A stretch of DNA of 64,000 nucleotides from Iodobacter violaceini (GCF_011601265.1 NZ_JAAOLX010000004.1:186001-250000); one strand, 5' to 3'; shown: positions 25,828-34,861, numbered from the stretch's first letter. Made by a program: numbers and translations. The notes: generated by a model not told the origin, from the letters alone.

Positions 25828-28551
25828 TTATTCTGTGAGCCGATTTGCCCCCGCCAGAAAATAACGGTTTCGCCCCTGATGCTTGGCCTGGTAAAGGGCC
25901 TGATCGGCAGCCTGCACAAGGCAATAAGGATCAACCCCCTGCAGTGGCAGAACCACAGCAATTCCGGCACTTAAAGTCACCACCTTCGCCACATCCGATG
26001 TCTGATGCACAATAGCCAGATTACGCACCTGATTTAAAACCGCCTCGACCACCTGTACCGCACCATCCTGATCTGTACCTGGTAACACCAGAACAAACTC
26101 CTCCCCGCCGTAGCGCGCAGCAAAATCGCCCGGACGATGCAAAGCCGAGGCAATCGCCACGGCCACCCGCTTCAGGCATTCATCGCCTGCCTGATGGCCG
26201 AAATGATCGTTATAACGCTTAAAGTAATCCACATCAAGCATCGCCAGCGCCAGACACTCACCCGCCCTTGCCGCGCGCGCCCACTCCTGCACCAGTGTCT
26301 GATCAAATAAGCGCCGGTTAGCAATCCCTGTCAGGCCATCCAGATGCGCCAGTCTGGATAACTCCTGATTTGCCTGAGACAATTGCTCGTGGCTGCCACT
26401 TAAACTGGACTGCACCGCCTCCAGCTCTTCGATGGTTTCCTGCATTTTTTGTTCATCTAATTTGTGCTGGGTTAAATCATGCAGCGTGGTGATAAAAACA
26501 TGCGCACCATCCACCTCCACTTCGGCCAGCGCCATATCCATTAAAACTTCCACGCCCTCTTTATTAATGGCGACCACCTCGCGCATACCCTGTGTATCAA
26601 CCCCCAGCCGCGTAAAAATCTCCTGCGCCAAATTTTGCTGCAGATTCATTTCTCCCAGATGAGGGAATAATAAACTCAGGGACTTTCCTCTTAAATCATC
26701 GTAAGCAAATACTTTTAATGCTGCAGGATTGGCATCCATAATCAAACCATTCATGCCCACAGAAAGCACACAATCGTGCAGACTATCCAAAATGGCCGAG
26801 GTGCGTGATTCATTTTGCTGCAATTTCATTTCGGCCATTTTGCGAACACTGATATCATTCGCAATCCCCATATAGCCGGTAATTTCACCCTGCTGATTAC
26901 GAACCACATTCATAGTTAATTCAACCGGAAAAGCATGGCCATCACGGTGCTGATAAATCCAGTCGCGCTGGGTATAACGCAGGGCCTGAATTGAAAAGAT
27001 ATCGGATCCATCCGGCAATGGCTCACCCAGCTCTTTTTCAAATTCAGCAATAAACAAGCGGGCAGATTCTGCCTGATGAAAAACAGCGGGAGTTTCTTTT
27101 CCGATCAGCTCGCCCGCCTGATAACCCAGCATTTTCTCTGCGGCCTGATTAAACAAGCGGATTGTATTTGATAAATCAGTGACAATAATTGCCGATCCAG
27201 CCGAATCAAGAATGGCCTGCTGCAAACTGCTAAAGGTAGCCAGAGCCAGCTCAGATTGTTTTCGCTCGCTGATATCGCTGACCGTCAGCACAGCACCATT
27301 CGATAAGGCAACGACATTAAACAATAACCAGCGGCTGCTTCCTTCGGGAGTAAAGCATTTTTTTTCCTGCTGATATTTTGTTTTAGTGAAATACACATCA
27401 CTGCACACATCAAATAAATAACCATAAGCAATACGGTTCACTGCTTTTTCAAAAGACATCTTTGACGTATCATCTGAATGCAACTGCAAAAAATCAAATC
27501 CATTCTGATTAACCTCAGAAAAATCAAAATCAACCAGCATCCAGCTCTCATCTTTTATGGCTTCCAGCACATAAATTGCATCCACACTGGATTGAGTGGC
27601 CGCTTTAAACAGCTCTTCACTCTTTTGTAATGCACGCTCCGTTTGTGCAGACAGCGTCACATCATGCAAAACATTAATTGCACCAATTTGCTCGCCTGCA
27701 GAATTAAACTGAGGGCTGAAAGACAAATCAAAAACCCGGGTTATTTTATCCTCGCCATGCAAAGCACGGCGAATCACAAAAGATTCCCCCTGTAACACAC
27801 GCCCCCAAAAGGTAATTAAATTTGACCTGTCTTCTTCTGATTTCAATTCATATTGCAGCAGGCAATCCCGCCGGGCAACTTTTACGCCATACAATAAAAA
27901 AAAGAGATTTGCATAGCTTTGATTAAAAACACTGAATCTGAATTCCATATCCACAGCAACAATCGGATCATTAGAGCTGTTTAAGATACTTTCTAATTCT
28001 TCTTTCATTTCTTTTTGTTCAGCAAGCAAAGCAGAACGCTCCGCCTCTTGTCGTTCAGACTCGGTTAAATCAAAGATCAGCGTCTGGAAAGCCACATTGG
28101 CACAACCCGGCACAGGCAAAAGCGACGAGGAAACCCAGACCACACGCCCCTCACCCGGCTGAAAACGATACTCCGCAGCAGAAAGCTGCCCTTGCCCGGC
28201 TGCAGCATACATCGCCAGTACACCCGGACGGTCTTCAGGATGAATCGCGGCCAGCCAGCCATCTCCAAGGGCTTGCTGCAAAGACAAACCGGACAATAAG
28301 CTCCATTTTTCATTAACATAACAGCATCGCCCTTTATGATCACTCAGCAGCACCGCCAAGGCAGAGGCATCATAAATGGCGGTATCGCACTGCGCTTTAG
28401 ACGCCCTTAATGCGATAAAAAGCCCGCAGAGCAAAAGATAGGCGGGCCATTGCAGAATATGAAAGGCAAGCAGCAGGGTTAGCGCAATCAATGCCGCTAT
28501 ATCCCGCCACCCAGGCCTTCTATACCCTAACAGGCACTCAGCAACTTGCAC
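25828..28551 (-). CDS. Membrane diguanylate cyclase with five PAS-like domains
   Basis: 907-residue c-di-GMP synthase. A GTG start at 28551 is supported by a strong AAGGAGGG site. A hydrophobic hairpin at about residues 17-48 anchors it. About five PAS/PAC modules follow: roughly 60-165, 190-305, 310-430 (degenerate), 440-570 (SAGSAIIVTDLSNTIRLFNQ) and 575-690. A short coiled coil leads to the GGDEF domain (about 735-900), whose active site is GGEEF. An inhibitory I-site RPGD sits five residues before it, so the enzyme is predicted active and feedback-inhibited. No EAL domain. The PAS domains suggest redox, light or ligand sensing; the signals are unknown. Confidence 0.92.
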   Translation of the reverse strand: MQVAECLLGYRRPGWRDIAALIALTLLLAFHILQWPAYLLLCGLFIALRASKAQCDTAIYDASALAVLLSDHKGRCCYVNEKWSLLSGLSLQQALGDGWLAAIHPEDRPGVLAMYAAAGQGQLSAAEYRFQPGEGRVVWVSSSLLPVPGCANVAFQTLIFDLTESERQEAERSALLAEQKEMKEELESILNSSNDPIVAVDMEFRFSVFNQSYANLFFLLYGVKVARRDCLLQYELKSEEDRSNLITFWGRVLQGESFVIRRALHGEDKITRVFDLSFSPQFNSAGEQIGAINVLHDVTLSAQTERALQKSEELFKAATQSSVDAIYVLEAIKDESWMLVDFDFSEVNQNGFDFLQLHSDDTSKMSFEKAVNRIAYGYLFDVCSDVYFTKTKYQQEKKCFTPEGSSRWLLFNVVALSNGAVLTVSDISERKQSELALATFSSLQQAILDSAGSAIIVTDLSNTIRLFNQAAEKMLGYQAGELIGKETPAVFHQAESARLFIAEFEKELGEPLPDGSDIFSIQALRYTQRDWIYQHRDGHAFPVELTMNVVRNQQGEITGYMGIANDISVRKMAEMKLQQNESRTSAILDSLHDCVLSVGMNGLIMDANPAALKVFAYDDLRGKSLSLLFPHLGEMNLQQNLAQEIFTRLGVDTQGMREVVAINKEGVEVLMDMALAEVEVDGAHVFITTLHDLTQHKLDEQKMQETIEELEAVQSSLSGSHEQLSQANQELSRLAHLDGLTGIANRRLFDQTLVQEWARAARAGECLALAMLDVDYFKRYNDHFGHQAGDECLKRVAVAIASALHRPGDFAARYGGEEFVLVLPGTDQDGAVQVVEAVLNQVRNLAIVHQTSDVAKVVTLSAGIAVVLPLQGVDPYCLVQAADQALYQAKHQGRNRYFLAGANRLTE

Positions 28552-28967
28552 TGTCCCTCCTTACCCTTCCAAGCTCGCATATTGACAAGCCCATCCGCCA
28601 TCACCACCCTGCCTGTAATGCAGATACAGCATCATAAATAATGATTAACGACAGTATAGATAAGTAAATTCAAATCGCTTCTTATGTGCAACAGCGATCA
28701 TTTTTTAAGCTTTTGCGTAAGATTTTCACCTTACAAAACACCTTCCGCATAAAAAACAAAGCAGAATTACTGGCATTTTGTGTAAAAAAATCGGCGGTTT
28801 TATAGCACAAAAAAAAATTAAAACAACAGCTAAGCCTTGAATATTAAGGAAGCAGAGGCTCCCTGCCCTGCAAAGATTCAAAAAATCGCAGCACCAAGCC
28901 CTGGAAAAGCACCCTATGACAGGTTTCCTGCGGCTTCATCGTTCAGTTAGAATAGGAGTTTGTGTTA
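28552..28967. other. Intergenic region between GGDEF gene and dapA leader
   Basis: About 415 bases, AT-rich in the middle (28620-28860), lying between divergent genes and so carrying both promoters. I found no hairpin, repeat or convincing operator in it. Confidence 0.6.
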
Positions 28968-29000
28968 ATGACTGGATTACAGGCTCATGTTGACAGGTAG
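28968..29000 (+). CDS. Possible 10-codon leader ORF overlapping dapA start
   Basis: ATG at 28968 preceded by TAGGAG at a good distance encodes [10 protein letters not shown] and stops at 28998-29000, overlapping the first codons of dapA in another frame. dapA itself has a much weaker ribosome site. Reading this short frame could couple translation to dapA. It is too short to test by codon use, and may only reflect a shifted ribosome site. Confidence 0.35.
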   Translation: MTGLQAHVDR

Positions 29001-29865
29001 TCTGGTGGCGATTGTCACCCCCATGTTCGAGGACGGAAGCCTCGATTTCGCGAGCCTTAGAAAACTCGTCGACTGGCATATCGAACAAGGTACCGACGGC
29101 ATTGTTGCCGTAGGGACCACGGGAGAGTCGCCGACGGTTGATGTAGACGAGCATATTGAAATTGTTCGCGTGGTTGTTGAGCAGGCGGCAGGCCGCGTGC
29201 CGGTTATTGCAGGCACAGGTGCCAACTCTACCCGCGAAGCCATTAATCTTTCGCTGCGGGCAAAAGCCGTTGGCGCAAATTATGGTCTTTCTGTTGTGCC
29301 CTACTACAACCGCCCTACTCAGGAAGGGATGTATCAGCACTTCAAAGCCATTACCGAGCAAAGCGAATTGCCGACCATTTTATATAATGTGCCGGGCCGC
29401 ACCGTAGCTGATTTATCTAATGACACCGCCTTACGCCTGGCCGGGTTACCCTTTATCGTCGGCATTAAAGACGCCACAGGCAATTTGGAAAGAGCTGCAG
29501 ATCTGGTTAAGCGCGCCCCCAAAGGCTTTGCACTTTATACCGGGGATGATGCATCAGCCATGGCGTTTATGCTGATTGGCGGGCACGGTGTCATTACCGT
29601 AACAGGCAATATCGCCCCTCAGCAAATGCATGTAATGTGCAAAAAAGCCATTGCTGGCGATGCAGCAGGTGCCCGTGAATTAAACGATCCGCTGCAAGAC
29701 TTGCACAAACATTTATTTATTGAAGCAAATCCTATTCCTGTGAAGTGGGCTGTAGAGCAGCTTGGTTTTATTAAAGCTGGCATTCGTCTGCCCCTTACCC
29801 CCCTTTCACAAGGCGCACAAGCCGTGGTGGCTCATGCCATGGCCGCAGCCGGACTGACCCACTGA
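28987..29865 (+). CDS. dapA: 4-hydroxy-tetrahydrodipicolinate synthase
   Basis: 292-residue cytosolic enzyme condensing pyruvate and aspartate semialdehyde, the first committed step of lysine/diaminopimelate synthesis. TIM-barrel features are intact: GTTGESPT (about 43-50), the catalytic Tyr in [17 protein letters not shown] (about 133), and the Schiff-base Lys in [11 protein letters not shown] (about 161). The start [13 protein letters not shown] is canonical although the Shine-Dalgarno sequence fits an overlapping upstream frame better. bamC follows within 15 bases, the same dapA-bamC pairing seen in many proteobacteria. Confidence 0.97.
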   Translation: MLTGSLVAIVTPMFEDGSLDFASLRKLVDWHIEQGTDGIVAVGTTGESPTVDVDEHIEIVRVVVEQAAGRVPVIAGTGANSTREAINLSLRAKAVGANYGLSVVPYYNRPTQEGMYQHFKAITEQSELPTILYNVPGRTVADLSNDTALRLAGLPFIVGIKDATGNLERAADLVKRAPKGFALYTGDDASAMAFMLIGGHGVITVTGNIAPQQMHVMCKKAIAGDAAGARELNDPLQDLHKHLFIEANPIPVKWAVEQLGFIKAGIRLPLTPLSQGAQAVVAHAMAAAGLTH

Positions 29866-29878
29866 GAAGATGCCAATA

Positions 29879-31021
29879 ATGCTTCAGATGAAAAAATCCT
29901 CACAACTCCTCGTCATGAGCCTGTGCATTGCCATGGCAGGCTGCACTACGGATCAGCTTTTGCTGCAAAAGAAAGTGGATTACCGCAGCGGGAGTGACAA
30001 CATTGGTAAAAACAATCTTGAACTGCCGCCAGAATTAACCGCACCGGCAAGCAACAATCACTTTAATGTGCAGCAAAGCACCGTATTAAGCAGTGTGGCA
30101 CCTGCAGCGGCTAATCCGGCACAGGCTGTTTTAGAAGCAGGCAGCCGTGCCAGAATCGTTCAGGCAGGTAATCAGCGCTGGTTAGTCGTGAAGGGCGATC
30201 CTGAAAAGCTCTGGCCCGAAATCCACGAATTCTGGCTGGATAACGGCTTTTTGCTGACACTGGATAACCCGGCCATCGGCATTATGGAAACAGACTGGCT
30301 GGAAAACCGTGCCAAGCTGCCTAAAGACCTGGTATCACGGATGCTTTCCAAAATCTCCGACCGGATTTTGTCTACGGGCGAGCTGGATCGCTACCGCACC
30401 CGCGTAGAGCGCGGCAGTGAGCCTGGCACCAGCGAAATCTACATCTCTCACCGCGGGATGGTGGAGGTGTACAGCAAAGATGGCAGCAGTGATGCCGCTG
30501 CCACACTCAGCAAAAACAGCGACAACACAAAAACCATCTGGACGCCTAAAAAACCTGATCCCGAGATGGAAGTTGAAATGCTGTCCCTCTTGCTGCAGCG
30601 CTTTGGTCTTGATCAGGAAACCGCAAAAGCCGTGGTTGCCAAGCCTTATCAGGCACCTGCAGCGGCCAGCCTGATTGAAAACGGCAAGGCCTTGTCGATT
30701 GCGGATAACTTTGACCGTGCATGGCGGCGTGTTGGCCTGGCGCTGGATCGCTCAGGCTATGTGGTTTACGACCGCGACCGCAGCAAGGGCGTTTATATGA
30801 TCCGCCGTGCGGACACCGATATCGCCGGTGAAGACAATAGCAACATCTTCAGCAAACTGGCCTTCTGGAAGAAAGACGCTACTCCGGAACAAAAACAAGC
30901 CAGCGAGTATGAAATCCACTTAACAGAAGGCCTGAAGCAAACTAAGCTGACTGTGTCTTCTAAAAACAAGAGCGATGATAACGGCAAGATTCTTTCTGCT
31001 TTACTGAATGAATTGAAGTAA
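29879..31021 (+). CDS. bamC: Outer membrane assembly lipoprotein BamC (NlpB)
   Basis: 380-residue lipoprotein of the BAM complex, which folds beta-barrel proteins into the outer membrane. The signal peptide ends in the lipobox IAMAGC (Cys at about residue 22). An unstructured segment follows (VDYRSGSDNIGKNNLELPPEL), as known for the part of BamC that contacts BamD. Two helix-grip domains then follow (about 95-235 and 250-375). I chose the ATG at 29879, 9 bases after GAGAAG; ATGs at 29870 and 29888 are alternatives. Cotranscribed with dapA. Confidence 0.93.
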   Translation: MLQMKKSSQLLVMSLCIAMAGCTTDQLLLQKKVDYRSGSDNIGKNNLELPPELTAPASNNHFNVQQSTVLSSVAPAAANPAQAVLEAGSRARIVQAGNQRWLVVKGDPEKLWPEIHEFWLDNGFLLTLDNPAIGIMETDWLENRAKLPKDLVSRMLSKISDRILSTGELDRYRTRVERGSEPGTSEIYISHRGMVEVYSKDGSSDAAATLSKNSDNTKTIWTPKKPDPEMEVEMLSLLLQRFGLDQETAKAVVAKPYQAPAAASLIENGKALSIADNFDRAWRRVGLALDRSGYVVYDRDRSKGVYMIRRADTDIAGEDNSNIFSKLAFWKKDATPEQKQASEYEIHLTEGLKQTKLTVSSKNKSDDNGKILSALLNELK

Positions 31022-31042
31022 GCCCCGCAGCACCGCTCAACC

Positions 31043-31071
31043 AATGCCCGCTGCTTGCGGGCATTTTTCTT
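31043..31071 (+). terminator. Terminator after bamC
   Basis: Perfect stem AATGCCCGC / GCGGGCATT with a 5-base loop, running into TTTTTCTTT, 22 bases after the bamC stop. Confidence 0.92.
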
Positions 31072-31092
31072 TACCTTAAGGCAACACCCGCC

Positions 31093-31308
31093 ATGCTTAA
31101 TTCAAGACCCGTTCCAAAAATCACCACAGCCGAGGGCGATCCTCAAGCTTGCCCCAAGTGCGGCTCCAAGCCTGAAGTCACCAAAGCCGGATCAAACCGC
31201 TGCTGGGTGCAATGCTCTAAATTCGGCAAAAACGGTAATTGCAGCGCCATCTCCCAGCAAGGCACAACCAAAAAAGAAGCCATTGCTTTATGGAATAAGC
31301 TGAAATAA
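31093..31308 (+). CDS. Small Lar-like zinc-ribbon protein
   Basis: 71-residue protein with CPKCGSKPEVTKAGSNRCWVQCS and a C-terminal EAIALWNKLK. The pattern CPxCG, a W-x-V-x-C second metal half-site and the closing (E)EAIxxWN helix is the Lar-type (restriction alleviation protein) zinc-ribbon layout common in phages and small chromosomal proteins. There is one clear CxxC plus two or three further cysteines. Whether it affects restriction is unknown. It follows the bamC terminator, has a weak AAGG site and no operon partner, and a hairpin at 31310-31345 followed by T-rich sequence may end it. Confidence 0.65.
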   Translation: MLNSRPVPKITTAEGDPQACPKCGSKPEVTKAGSNRCWVQCSKFGKNGNCSAISQQGTTKKEAIALWNKLK

Positions 31309-31780
31309 ACCAGATTGTGTCTGGCGGGTGGGACCCACCGTTTTCGTTATTTAGATGGCAAAATCGGCGAGTACCACCTCATAGGCACGAAGCAAAGCCA
31401 CAAAGATCTTTATAGTACCTTCGGTACGGTGATTTTGGAGCGGTTAGCCACCGCAGGGCCTTCCTTTCTTGCTTCGCCAAGAAAGGAAGCGAAAGAAGGC
31501 GGCCCCACGAAACACGAAGGCCCCTCATCTGCGGACAATCGAGTGGCGGCTGCGGAACTCGCTTCGCTCAAACAACCCCGCCCCGCTTGTTCCTCACTTC
31601 GGCGTGTTTCAAGGGGACTCTAAATGCCCTGTGCAAAGAGCGTTGTCTATACATTTTTCACTATTTGCTAATAAACTCGACACTTACAATTCATAACAAA
31701 CACCTCGCAATACAATAAACAACACCCCTCATAAACGGCCTGAATACCCCTAGCCCCGGCTTTAGCCGTACAATCTCCAC
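31309..31780. other. Intergenic region carrying structured repeat copy A
   Basis: 472 bases between the zinc-ribbon gene and srkA. Apart from the short GC hairpin near 31325-31340 and the repeat at 31411-31642 I see nothing coding. Open frames here are by-products of the repeat. Confidence 0.6.
31411..31642 (+). repeat. Dispersed structured intergenic repeat, copy A
   Basis: Carries hairpin 1 (GTACC-TTC-GGTAC, 31415-31427) and hairpin 2 (CTTCCTTTCTT / AAGAAAGGAAG, 31460-31489). The shared segments CCCACGAAACACGAAGGCCCC and CGCCCCGCTTGTTCCTC and the end CGTGTTTCAAGGGGAC follow. Related copies lie at 32873-33109 (reverse), 37088-37255 and 44801-45050. Compared with the others, hairpin 1 has an A-T pair where they have G-C. 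Confidence 0.85.
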
Positions 31781-32761
31781 ATGAATACTATCCCTCCATT
31801 TGCCAATCTCACGCCCGATTGCGTCATGAACGCCATCGACAGCCTTGGCCTGCCTTGCGACGGCAGACTGCTTGCGCTTAACAGCTATGAAAACCGTGTT
31901 TATCAGGTTGGCCAGGATGATGGCCCGCCGCTGGTGGCTAAGTTTTACCGGCCAGAGCGCTGGAGCCGCGAAGCCATCCTCGAAGAGCACGCTTTTACAC
32001 TTGAGCTGTTCGAGCGCGAGCTGCCGGTTGGGCCGCCGATTATTCATCAGGGCAGCAGCCTGCATCATTTTGAAGGCTTTCAATTTGCCATTTTTAATAA
32101 ACACGGCGGCCGCGCACCCGAGCTGGAATCGGCGTCAACTTTAGAATGGATGGGACGCTTTATTGGTCGGATTCATGCCGTTGGCGCACTCACTCCCTTT
32201 GTGCACCGCCCTGCGCTCAATATTGAAACCTTTGGCACCGGCCCGCGTGATTTTCTGCTTAGCCACGACTTTATCCCCGCCTCGCTCAAACCCGCATGGG
32301 AAAGCGCCGTTGCCCTTGCGCTCGATGGTGTGCGCCGCAGTTTTGATCGGGCAGGCGATGTAGCCAATATCCGGGCGCATGGCGATTGCCATATTGGCAA
32401 TGTGCTGTGGACCGACGCTGGCCCGCACTTTGTAGACTTTGACGACAGCCGCAGCGCGCCTGCCGTACAAGATTTATGGATGCTGCTGTCAGGCGACAGG
32501 CAAGAAATGAGCCGCCAATTGGTGGATGTACTGATCGGCTACGAAGACTTTTGCGATTTCGACCCGAGAGAGCTGCACTTAATTGAAGCGCTTCGCACCC
32601 TGCGCCTTATTCACTACTCAGGCTGGCTGGCCCGCCGCTGGCATGATCCGGCTTTTCCTGCTGCTTTTCCCTGGTTTAATACCGAGCATTACTGGCAAGA
32701 CCGCATCTTAGAATTACGCGAACAAATCGCCTTGATGGATGAGCCACCGCTGGTGGTTTAA
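31781..32761 (+). CDS. srkA: Stress response Ser/Thr kinase A (YihE/SrkA)
   Basis: 326-residue cytosolic protein kinase of the YihE/RdoA (aminoglycoside phosphotransferase-like) family, which in E. coli protects against MazF-linked death under stress. Visible features are the N-terminal SYENRVYQVG, the ATP-binding Lys in LVAKFYRPERWSREAI (about residue 55), the catalytic HGDCHIGNVLW (about residues 206-216) and the metal-binding VDFDDSRSAPAVQDLWML (about 224-241). Full length for the family. No operon partner; structured repeats lie on both sides. Confidence 0.94.
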   Translation: MNTIPPFANLTPDCVMNAIDSLGLPCDGRLLALNSYENRVYQVGQDDGPPLVAKFYRPERWSREAILEEHAFTLELFERELPVGPPIIHQGSSLHHFEGFQFAIFNKHGGRAPELESASTLEWMGRFIGRIHAVGALTPFVHRPALNIETFGTGPRDFLLSHDFIPASLKPAWESAVALALDGVRRSFDRAGDVANIRAHGDCHIGNVLWTDAGPHFVDFDDSRSAPAVQDLWMLLSGDRQEMSRQLVDVLIGYEDFCDFDPRELHLIEALRTLRLIHYSGWLARRWHDPAFPAAFPWFNTEHYWQDRILELREQIALMDEPPLVV

Positions 32762-32771
32762 AAATCTGGCA

Positions 32772-32795
32772 GGGTGGGTGCAACCCACATCTTTT
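32772..32795 (+). terminator. Terminator after srkA
   Basis: GTGGGT-GCA-ACCCAC stem followed by ATCTTTTTC, 11 bases after the srkA stop. The same GGGT-TGC-ACCC type of hairpin occurs at 33178-33194. Confidence 0.75.
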
Positions 32796-32872
32796 TCAGC
32801 ATTACTCGCAAGTTGCACCCCAAATGCTAAGCCGCCTTTTGATTAGCAAACAACGAAAAACACAATAACCAC

Positions 32873-33109
32873 ACTCTCTGCATTGGGCTTTTTAACGTCC
32901 CCTTGAAACACGCCGGAGCGAGGAACAAGCGGGGCGGGGTTTCGGCAAGGGAGCGAGGCAGCAAGCCAATCCCGCCCGCCGCCGACTGTCCGCAGCGCAG
33001 GGGCCTTCGTGTTTTTGATATTGCGGCTTTGGTTCTTTTCTTGGCCGTTCAAGAAAAGAACGCCCCCGCGGTGGCTATCGCTCCTAAATCAACGTGCCGA
33101 AGGCACAAT
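32873..33109 (-). repeat. Dispersed structured intergenic repeat, copy B
   Basis: Inverted relative to copies A, C and D. Hairpin 1 is GTGCC-TTC-GGCAC on the minus strand (33094-33106). Hairpin 2 (33032-33061) is GTTCTTTTCTT / AAGAAAAGAAC, which differs from copies A and C at two stem positions, each with the matching change in the other arm. The conserved GAAACACGCCGGAGCGAGG end is at 32907-32925. Confidence 0.85.
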
Positions 33110-33177
33110 CTTTTTGACCTTGCTTAGCGCGTATGGGGTGCTCCCCGGCAGATCCTTGCATAAATGCTACGGAAAAC

Positions 33178-33194
33178 GGCGGGTTGCACCCGCC
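33178..33194 (-). terminator. Hairpin downstream of nagA, probable terminator
   Basis: GGCGGGT-TGC-ACCCGCC, a perfect 7-base-pair stem with a 3-base loop. On the minus strand it is followed by GTTTTCC, consistent with termination of the aga operon about 95 bases past the nagA stop. Confidence 0.55.
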
Positions 33195-33288
33195 CTACAA
33201 AATATTCCTAACTTGATGCGCATAGGGCTAATATTTATATCCACGCATCACGGCAGCAAAACAGCCCATTAAAATTGGCACAAATACC

Positions 33289-34440
33289 TCACTGCCCCTG
33301 GCAAGCAACCCTCACCCCCTTCACCCAAGTCTCCACCACGTCCAGCTCGGGTGTAATCACCGTAAAGCTCGCTTTTTTGCCGATGCCAATGCTGCCCAAA
33401 TCACTTAAACCTAATGATCTGGCCGGATTGCGGCTGGCGAGTGCCCATGCCCGCTCCAGAGGCAGGCCCAGCCATTCTTTTGCGTGGCGAACCGCATCAA
33501 TCAGATGCAGCGTGCTGCCCGCCAAACCACCCGCTTCGGTACGCACCACGCCGTTTTGCATGGTCACTGGCATCTCGCCCAGCTGGTAAGGACCATCGGC
33601 CATGCCGGTTGCGCGCATGGCGTCGGTAATCAGCACTAAACGCTCTTCACCGCAGCAAGACAACGCAATTTGCACGGCGGCAGGATGAACATGGTGGCCG
33701 TCGGCAATCATTTCGATATCACATACCGAGGTCAGACCAGCCCCCACCACGCCCGGATCGCGGTGATGCAGGCCGCGCATGCCGTTATAGCAATGCACAA
33801 TCCCCTGAGCACCCGCATGCAAGGCTTGCCGTGTTTGATCGTAGCTGGCATCGCTATGGCCGATCAGCACGCGGATGCCCTTACGGCGCAGCCAGGCGAT
33901 GGCCTCATCTGAGCCAGCCAATTCAGGCGCAAGCGCTAAGGTATGCAATGAATCACCGGCAATATCCAGCCAGTGCTGCAACTCGGCAATATCTAAATGG
34001 CGCATCCACTGCACCGGATGTGCACCGCAGCATTTGGCCGTGAAATACGGGCCTTCCAGATAGCTGCCAATCAACTCGGCCCCCGGCAAACCGCGCTCGC
34101 GGCTGGCTTTTACCTCACGCAGCGCTGCTTCAATCGCAGGCAGCGGCGCGGTTACGGTGGTGGCTAAAAAAGCCCCTACACCAAAGCGGGCAAAATGCAT
34201 TGAGATCTGATCCAGCGCCTCGCTGCTGGCATCCATGGTGTCGAAACCTGCCGCGCCATGCACATGGCTGTCGATCAGGGCGGGCATCAGCCAAGCAGAG
34301 CCCAGATCAAGATCAAATTCACCCTGAGGCACGATGGCGGCGATCAGGCCTGCGGCGTCGATCTCGACCACCGCACGCTCCAGCCAGCCCTGCTCCGCCA
34401 GCACCCGTGCAGCGCGCAGACGCAGCGGTTTACAAGGCAT
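33289..34440 (-). CDS. nagA: N-acetylglucosamine/N-acetylgalactosamine-6-phosphate deacetylase
   Basis: 383-residue amidohydrolase-fold enzyme removing the acetyl group from imported amino-sugar phosphate. Features are the metal-site DSHVHGAAGFDTMDAS near residue 58, the catalytic Glu in SYLEGPYFTAKCCGAHP, IGHSDASYDQTRQALHAGA and LITDAMRATGMADG (catalytic Asp). The start at 34440 has a GGAG site and overlaps the end of the PTS IIA gene by 11 bases. Because it is the last gene of an aga-type cluster, N-acetylgalactosamine-6-phosphate (AgaA role) is the likelier substrate; sequence alone does not separate AgaA from NagA. Confidence 0.92.
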   Translation of the reverse strand: MPCKPLRLRAARVLAEQGWLERAVVEIDAAGLIAAIVPQGEFDLDLGSAWLMPALIDSHVHGAAGFDTMDASSEALDQISMHFARFGVGAFLATTVTAPLPAIEAALREVKASRERGLPGAELIGSYLEGPYFTAKCCGAHPVQWMRHLDIAELQHWLDIAGDSLHTLALAPELAGSDEAIAWLRRKGIRVLIGHSDASYDQTRQALHAGAQGIVHCYNGMRGLHHRDPGVVGAGLTSVCDIEMIADGHHVHPAAVQIALSCCGEERLVLITDAMRATGMADGPYQLGEMPVTMQNGVVRTEAGGLAGSTLHLIDAVRHAKEWLGLPLERAWALASRNPARSLGLSDLGSIGIGKKASFTVITPELDVVETWVKGVRVACQGQ

Positions 34441-34861
34441 CGGCTGGCTCCGCCCGTTTGCGCGCAAGGCGCTCAGCTAGGCTGACCACCCCGCTTTTAC
34501 CTGCTGCGACCAGCCGCTGACGGAACTCGGCCACATCGCTGATCACATCGCGCTCAAACAGCATCTCGGCAAACATTTGCAAATTAAGCCCGGCCACTAC
34601 TTCAATATCGCTGCGCTCCTGGGCAATGGTCGCGGCCATCCTGAAAGGCGAGCCACCCAATAAATCACAGACAAACACCACACCCGCCCCCTGATCCACA
34701 GCGGCAAGCGCCTGCCTTAAAGAAGCATCAAGTACCGCTGTGCTGTTGCCTTCAGGGAAATCCACAGCAATCAGCTGTGCCTGCTCACCAAACACCTGCA
34801 CAACCGCTTCATAAGTACCGCTGGCAATGCGGCCATGACCTGTCAGAATTAAGGCAATCAT
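34430..34861 (-). CDS. agaF: PTS mannose-family IIA component
   Basis: 143-residue cytosolic phosphotransfer domain. His9 in MIALILTGHGRIASG is the expected phospho-acceptor, taking phosphate from HPr and passing it to IIB. The family motif FVCDLLGGSPFRMA is at about residues 62-75. It is a separate IIA (AgaF-like), not fused to IIB as in E. coli ManX. A good AAAGG site precedes the ATG. It lies between IID and nagA in the aga operon. Confidence 0.9.
   Translation of the reverse strand: MIALILTGHGRIASGTYEAVVQVFGEQAQLIAVDFPEGNSTAVLDASLRQALAAVDQGAGVVFVCDLLGGSPFRMAATIAQERSDIEVVAGLNLQMFAEMLFERDVISDVAEFRQRLVAAGKSGVVSLAERLARKRAEPADAL

Larger units (their letters stand above)
32762..33288. other. 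Intergenic region carrying structured repeat copy B
   Basis: 527 bases between convergent srkA and nagA. It contains the srkA terminator, repeat copy B and the hairpin at 33178-33194. I see no gene; frames here are produced by the repeat. Confidence 0.6.

Noticed and set aside
31469-31696. Plus-strand 75-codon frame in repeat copy A
   Set aside because: Lies wholly on the repeat, has no ribosome site, and copies B, C and D do not keep the frame.
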